From Novosphingobium sp. ST904 (GTDB taxonomy: Bacteria; Pseudomonadota; Alphaproteobacteria; Sphingomonadales; Sphingomonadaceae), in assembly GCF_001298105.1 (NCBI RefSeq), contig NZ_LGJH01000154.1, positions 62,001 through 126,000 on the forward strand: a stretch of 64,000 nucleotides of DNA, read 5' to 3'. Both the position numbers and the translations under genes were made by a program. Position 1 is the stretch's first letter. Every line of letters starts with the position of its first letter. Below are positions 61,048-64,000 of this stretch, one piece after another. The notes under the pieces are model-generated. The model was not told the DNA's origin. It worked only from the letters and a program-made list of their open reading frames with translations, and did no database searches.

Positions 61048-61710
61048 TTACTGGATTTGGCCGGACGGTCCATCCCCGATCGCGAAGGGCACCGCGGTAT
61101 CGCCCTCCTGCCATGGCGACAACCGCACCATGATCGAAGCGAAGAGCGCCGAACCGAGATGGCCTTCCAGCCAAGCCTTGAGATGCGGCAGGGCCAGGCC
61201 GCCGAACCATGCCGGATCGGTCGCGGCGAACTGTCGCACGAAAGGCATGATCGCGGCATCGGCGAGCCCTCGCGCGCTTCCGCAAAGCTGCCCTTCCGGG
61301 GCGATCCGCGCATCCAGTTCGCGAAGGAACGTCAGGCCGCCTTCCCGGTGGACCAGCGGATCGGCGCCATGACGATCGGGGTACTTGTAGCGATCGAGGT
61401 CGTGCTTGAAGGGACCGTCGTTCGCCGCGATCAGCGCGGGATCGTCACGCCCGAGCCAGCCCTCGGGATCGTGCCGCGCCAGCGCCCAGCGCATGATATC
61501 GATGCTCTGGTCGACCACCGCGCCCTCATGCAGGACCAGGACTGGAACCGTCCCCTTGGGCGAAGCCTCCAGCATCGCCGCCGGTTTGGCCGACAACTTG
61601 ATCTCGCGAATGTCGCAGCCGGCACCCGCGATCATCAAAGCCAGCCTTGCCCGCATGGCGTAGGGACAGCGCCGGAAGCTGTAGAGGACGGGGCGCGCGT
61701 TCGCGGTCAC
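61048..61710 (-). CDS. Glutathione S-transferase family protein
   Basis: 220 residues. The N-terminal thioredoxin-like domain has YSFRRCPYAMRARLAL (the CPYA motif, with a Cys as in glutaredoxin-like/omega GSTs) and the cis-Pro region KGTVPVLVLHEG, then VVDQSIDIMRW. The C-terminal helical domain contains GLADAAIMPFVRQFA. It probably conjugates or reduces with glutathione. The start overlaps the trhO stop by four bases, so expression is coupled. Confidence 0.9.
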   Translation of the reverse strand: MTANARPVLYSFRRCPYAMRARLALMIAGAGCDIREIKLSAKPAAMLEASPKGTVPVLVLHEGAVVDQSIDIMRWALARHDPEGWLGRDDPALIAANDGPFKHDLDRYKYPDRHGADPLVHREGGLTFLRELDARIAPEGQLCGSARGLADAAIMPFVRQFAATDPAWFGGLALPHLKAWLEGHLGSALFASIMVRLSPWQEGDTAVPFAIGDGPSGQIQ

Positions 61711-62716
61711 TGCGGTCGGTCTGCGCCGGCGTCCTCTTTGCCCGCGCGAACGGCGCCGACATGGGCCTGACCGCGCGCCGCCGCCAGTTCCTCCTGCCGG
61801 TGTCGCTCGCGGTAAGAGGCGCGCTGTTCGTCCGTGCGTTCGTCATGGCAGGCCGGACAACTGACGCCGGGCTCGTATCGGTCCGACCGGCTCTCGGCCG
61901 CGCTGACCGGGCGGCGGCAGGCATGGCACAGCAGATGCGTGCCCTCGACCAACCCATGCCCGATCGTCACCCGCTGATCGAACACGAAGCATTCGCCCTG
62001 CCACATGCTTTCCTGCGGGGAGACCGTCTCCAGATACTTGAGAATGCGCCCTTGAGATGGAATACATCCTCCACGCCTTCCTGCTTGAGGAACGCGGTGG
62101 ACTTCTCGCAGCGGATACCGCCGGTGCAGAACATCGCCACTTTCGGCGGCTTGCCCTCGCCCAGCAGGCGCTCGCGCTCGGCCCGGAACCACTCGGGAAA
62201 CTCGCGGAAAGTCCGCGTGCCGGGATCGATCGCCCCCTCGAAAGTGCCGACGGCGACTTCATAGTCGTTGCGCGTGTCGATCACGATCGTATCGGGATCG
62301 GAAATGAGCGCGTTCCAGTCCTGCGGTTCGACGTAAGTGCCCACGATCGCCAGCGGATCGATGTCCGGCTCGCCCATGGTCACGATCTCGCGCTTGATGC
62401 GCACCTTCATGCGGTGGAACGGCATCGTCTCGGCGCTGGAGAGCTTCACGTCCAGTTCCGAACAGCCCGGCAAGGCGCGGATATGCTCAAGCAGGCGTGC
62501 AATCGCCTCGTGCGAACCGGCGACCGTGCCGTTGATGCCCTCATGCGCCACCAGCAGGGTACCCTTGATCCCCTGCTCCTCGCAAAGCCGCAAAAGCGGC
62601 GTGCGCACGCTATCGCAATCCGCGAAAGGCGTGAATTGATAGAGCGCGGCCACGCTTAGCGGCAACGGCTTCACCGCTCCGCCCGAGGCTTCCGTTTCGA
62701 CACGACCAGTATGCAT
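61707..62716 (-). pseudogene. trhO: tRNA uridine(34) hydroxylase TrhO (rhodanese-related), one frameshift
   Basis: Makes 5-hydroxyuridine at tRNA position 34. About 336 residues if repaired. Typical TrhO parts are [55 protein letters not shown], the rhodanese domain [20 protein letters not shown], and the active site [17 protein letters not shown]. The frame then breaks near 62047; one added base gives [12 protein letters not shown] followed by [12 protein letters not shown] and a Cys-rich C-terminus (CHACRRP, CPACHDER). Start at ATG 62716 or GTG 62674 is uncertain. It is coupled to the downstream GST. Confidence 0.9.
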
Positions 62717-62786
62717 GGCGCGCCCATAGCGCGGAATCGCGGCATTGGGAACGGCGCGATTCCAGAGAGGCCCGGCCGAAAGGGGA

Positions 62787-63915
62787 TCAGGCCGCCCTGA
62801 GCCTGCCCCCGCTCAGGAGCCGCGCCGGTCCGGGCACTGTCCGCGCAAGCAAGGTGCCCACTACAACCACCGCGCCCAGAACGATCAGCGGCTGCGCAAC
62901 CAGGTACACCGGATAGAGCGGCGCACCCAATTTTCCGAACAGGGCCCCGAGCACCGGCCCGCCCAGCCAGATCAGGATCAGGTGCGAACAGAACAGCAGG
63001 AAAACATAAGGCTCCATCTTCAGAAGCGCGTCCTTGGCGACACTTCCGGCCAGTGCCCACGACAACCGCCAATAGGCCGCCGCAGCAGCGACACGCACCG
63101 CAAGGTCCAGCGCCGAAGTGCCGAGATCGACCGGCCGCCCGTCAAGCCGCAGCGAAAGATAGAGCTGCACCGGCATCAGGAGCGCAAACGGCAAGACACT
63201 CCACGCAAAGGGGGGCCTTCGCCACACGCTCCGCCATGCCGCCGCGCTGTGCAAGAATGCCGAGGATGAAGAAGAACGGAATGGCCGCGCGCATGAAGAC
63301 CGGCGGCCCGAAGCCGAAAATCTGGCAGAATGCCGCGCCCATCGCCAGAACCGCCAGTGCGCGGCTCGGCATCCTCACCAACAGCGGCGCCAGGACCATG
63401 CACAGGAAAAGATCGCGCAGGAAAGGCATCTGGACGTTGATGTCGGGATTGCGCGTGACGATGAAGATTTCCTCCACCACCCAGCGCACGGAATCCGGCG
63501 TCGGCGCCGGAAGGTGCCACAACCATGCGGAACCGGAAACCAGCAGCACCGCAAGCGCATTCCACAGGACCATGGGCACGAGGATCGTCCTGGCCTTGCG
63601 CCGCAGGTGGATGCGCCACTGCAGCGTGGTGCGCGATCCGGCCACCAGCCAGCCTGAAATCAACCCGAGCAGCGGCACGGCGCTGTGCCCGAAGATTTCC
63701 ATCAGCACCCAGCGGAGATCTTCCTGCACGCTACCCCGTGCGAGTTCCAGATCGTATCCGCTGAGGCCGGTCCAGGCATGGACGTAGACCACGCCGAGAA
63801 TACAGATCACGCGCGCGATCGAGATAGCCTGAGACCGGCGAGCTCCATCGTTCAGATTGTCCGGCAGACGATTGTCCCGCTCTTCGCAGGCATTCCAGAG
63901 GTTTGCTTGTCGCAC
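62787..63915 (-). pseudogene. Acyltransferase family 3 membrane protein, one frameshift
   Basis: Integral membrane acyltransferase of about 375 residues if repaired, with some ten hydrophobic helices. Family 3 features are ISIARVICILGVVYVHAWTG, a membrane-embedded His near the N-terminus, and FGHSAVPLLGLISGWLVAGS. The frame breaks in a run of six G at 63210-63215; removing one base joins ERVAKAPFAWSVLPFALL. I prefer the GTG at 63915 (AAAGGAA upstream) to the open frame beginning at 63972. Such enzymes O-acylate polysaccharides, lipids or peptidoglycan. No glycan cluster is adjacent, so the target is unknown. Confidence 0.84.
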
Positions 63916-64000
63916 AGCGTTCCTTTTGGCGGCCACATCCGGTCTGTGACCATCAAAACCGCCAAGGGCCACCGGGGCTGCGGCGCGACGCGACCGGTCG

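Overview
The window reads as chromosomal DNA of a high-GC alphaproteobacterium, most likely a sphingomonad (Novosphingobium/Sphingobium type). The grounds are eight TonB-dependent outer-membrane receptors (TBDRs) in 64 kb, a TonB protein, a FecI/FecR pair, a single-polypeptide NAS-type nitrate reductase, and many small catabolic clusters each built around a receptor. This assignment comes from gene content and style, not from a database match. No rRNA, tRNA, CRISPR array, insertion sequence or integrase was seen.

Layout. 1-6.8 kb: two divergent TBDRs, a short-chain dehydrogenase and a CHASE3/HAMP/GAF/GGDEF diguanylate cyclase. 6.7-8.8 kb: divergent NAD-salvage genes (nicotinate phosphoribosyltransferase, nicotinamidase-like hydrolase). 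8.8-13.8 kb: an iron-type island (TonB, LysR regulator, FepA/BtuB-like receptor, DUF4198 protein) with two Fur-box-like palindromes. 14-17.8 kb: a Cys/Met PLP enzyme and a convergent TBDR. 18.1-22.5 kb: an assimilatory nitrate reductase behind a leader that looks like an ANTAR (NasT-type) antitermination element. 22.6-32.9 kb: an STN receptor, FecR, FecI, a second related receptor, a secreted M20 amidohydrolase, a DAACS symporter and a GntR regulator, which together could form an outer-membrane-to-cytoplasm uptake route. 33-38.4 kb: a catabolic cluster (SMP-30 lactonase, D-2-hydroxyacid dehydrogenase, RraA-like aldolase, luciferase-like monooxygenase, FMN hydroxyacid oxidase) with GTATAC palindromes upstream. 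38.5-42 kb: a secreted Gly/Ser-rich protein, a subtilisin-like protease, and a divergent ECF sigma/anti-sigma pair. 42-48.4 kb: a 985-aa TBDR divergent from a GH2 beta-galactosidase. 48.6-53.4 kb: a chemoreceptor without a sensor domain, an aromatic-acid-type MFS transporter, a GH130 phosphorylase and a CDP-alcohol phosphatidyltransferase. 53.4-56.5 kb: a small ORF, a Tat-exported Gly-rich protein, a PqqD-HprK fusion kinase and a nucleotidyltransferase; this is the best candidate for an uncharacterised system. 56.6-64 kb: an FMN-binding protein, a TBDR, an MHS-family transporter, a GST, the tRNA hydroxylase TrhO and an acyltransferase.

A pervasive feature is single-base indels. At least 18 positions break an otherwise intact gene, and each is repaired by one nucleotide: sixteen are missing bases, nearly always G or C next to a short G/C run, and two are extra bases in homopolymers. 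This pattern fits consensus error in the assembly better than real decay. Genes broken in the interior are typed pseudogene below, but they should be read as probably intact.
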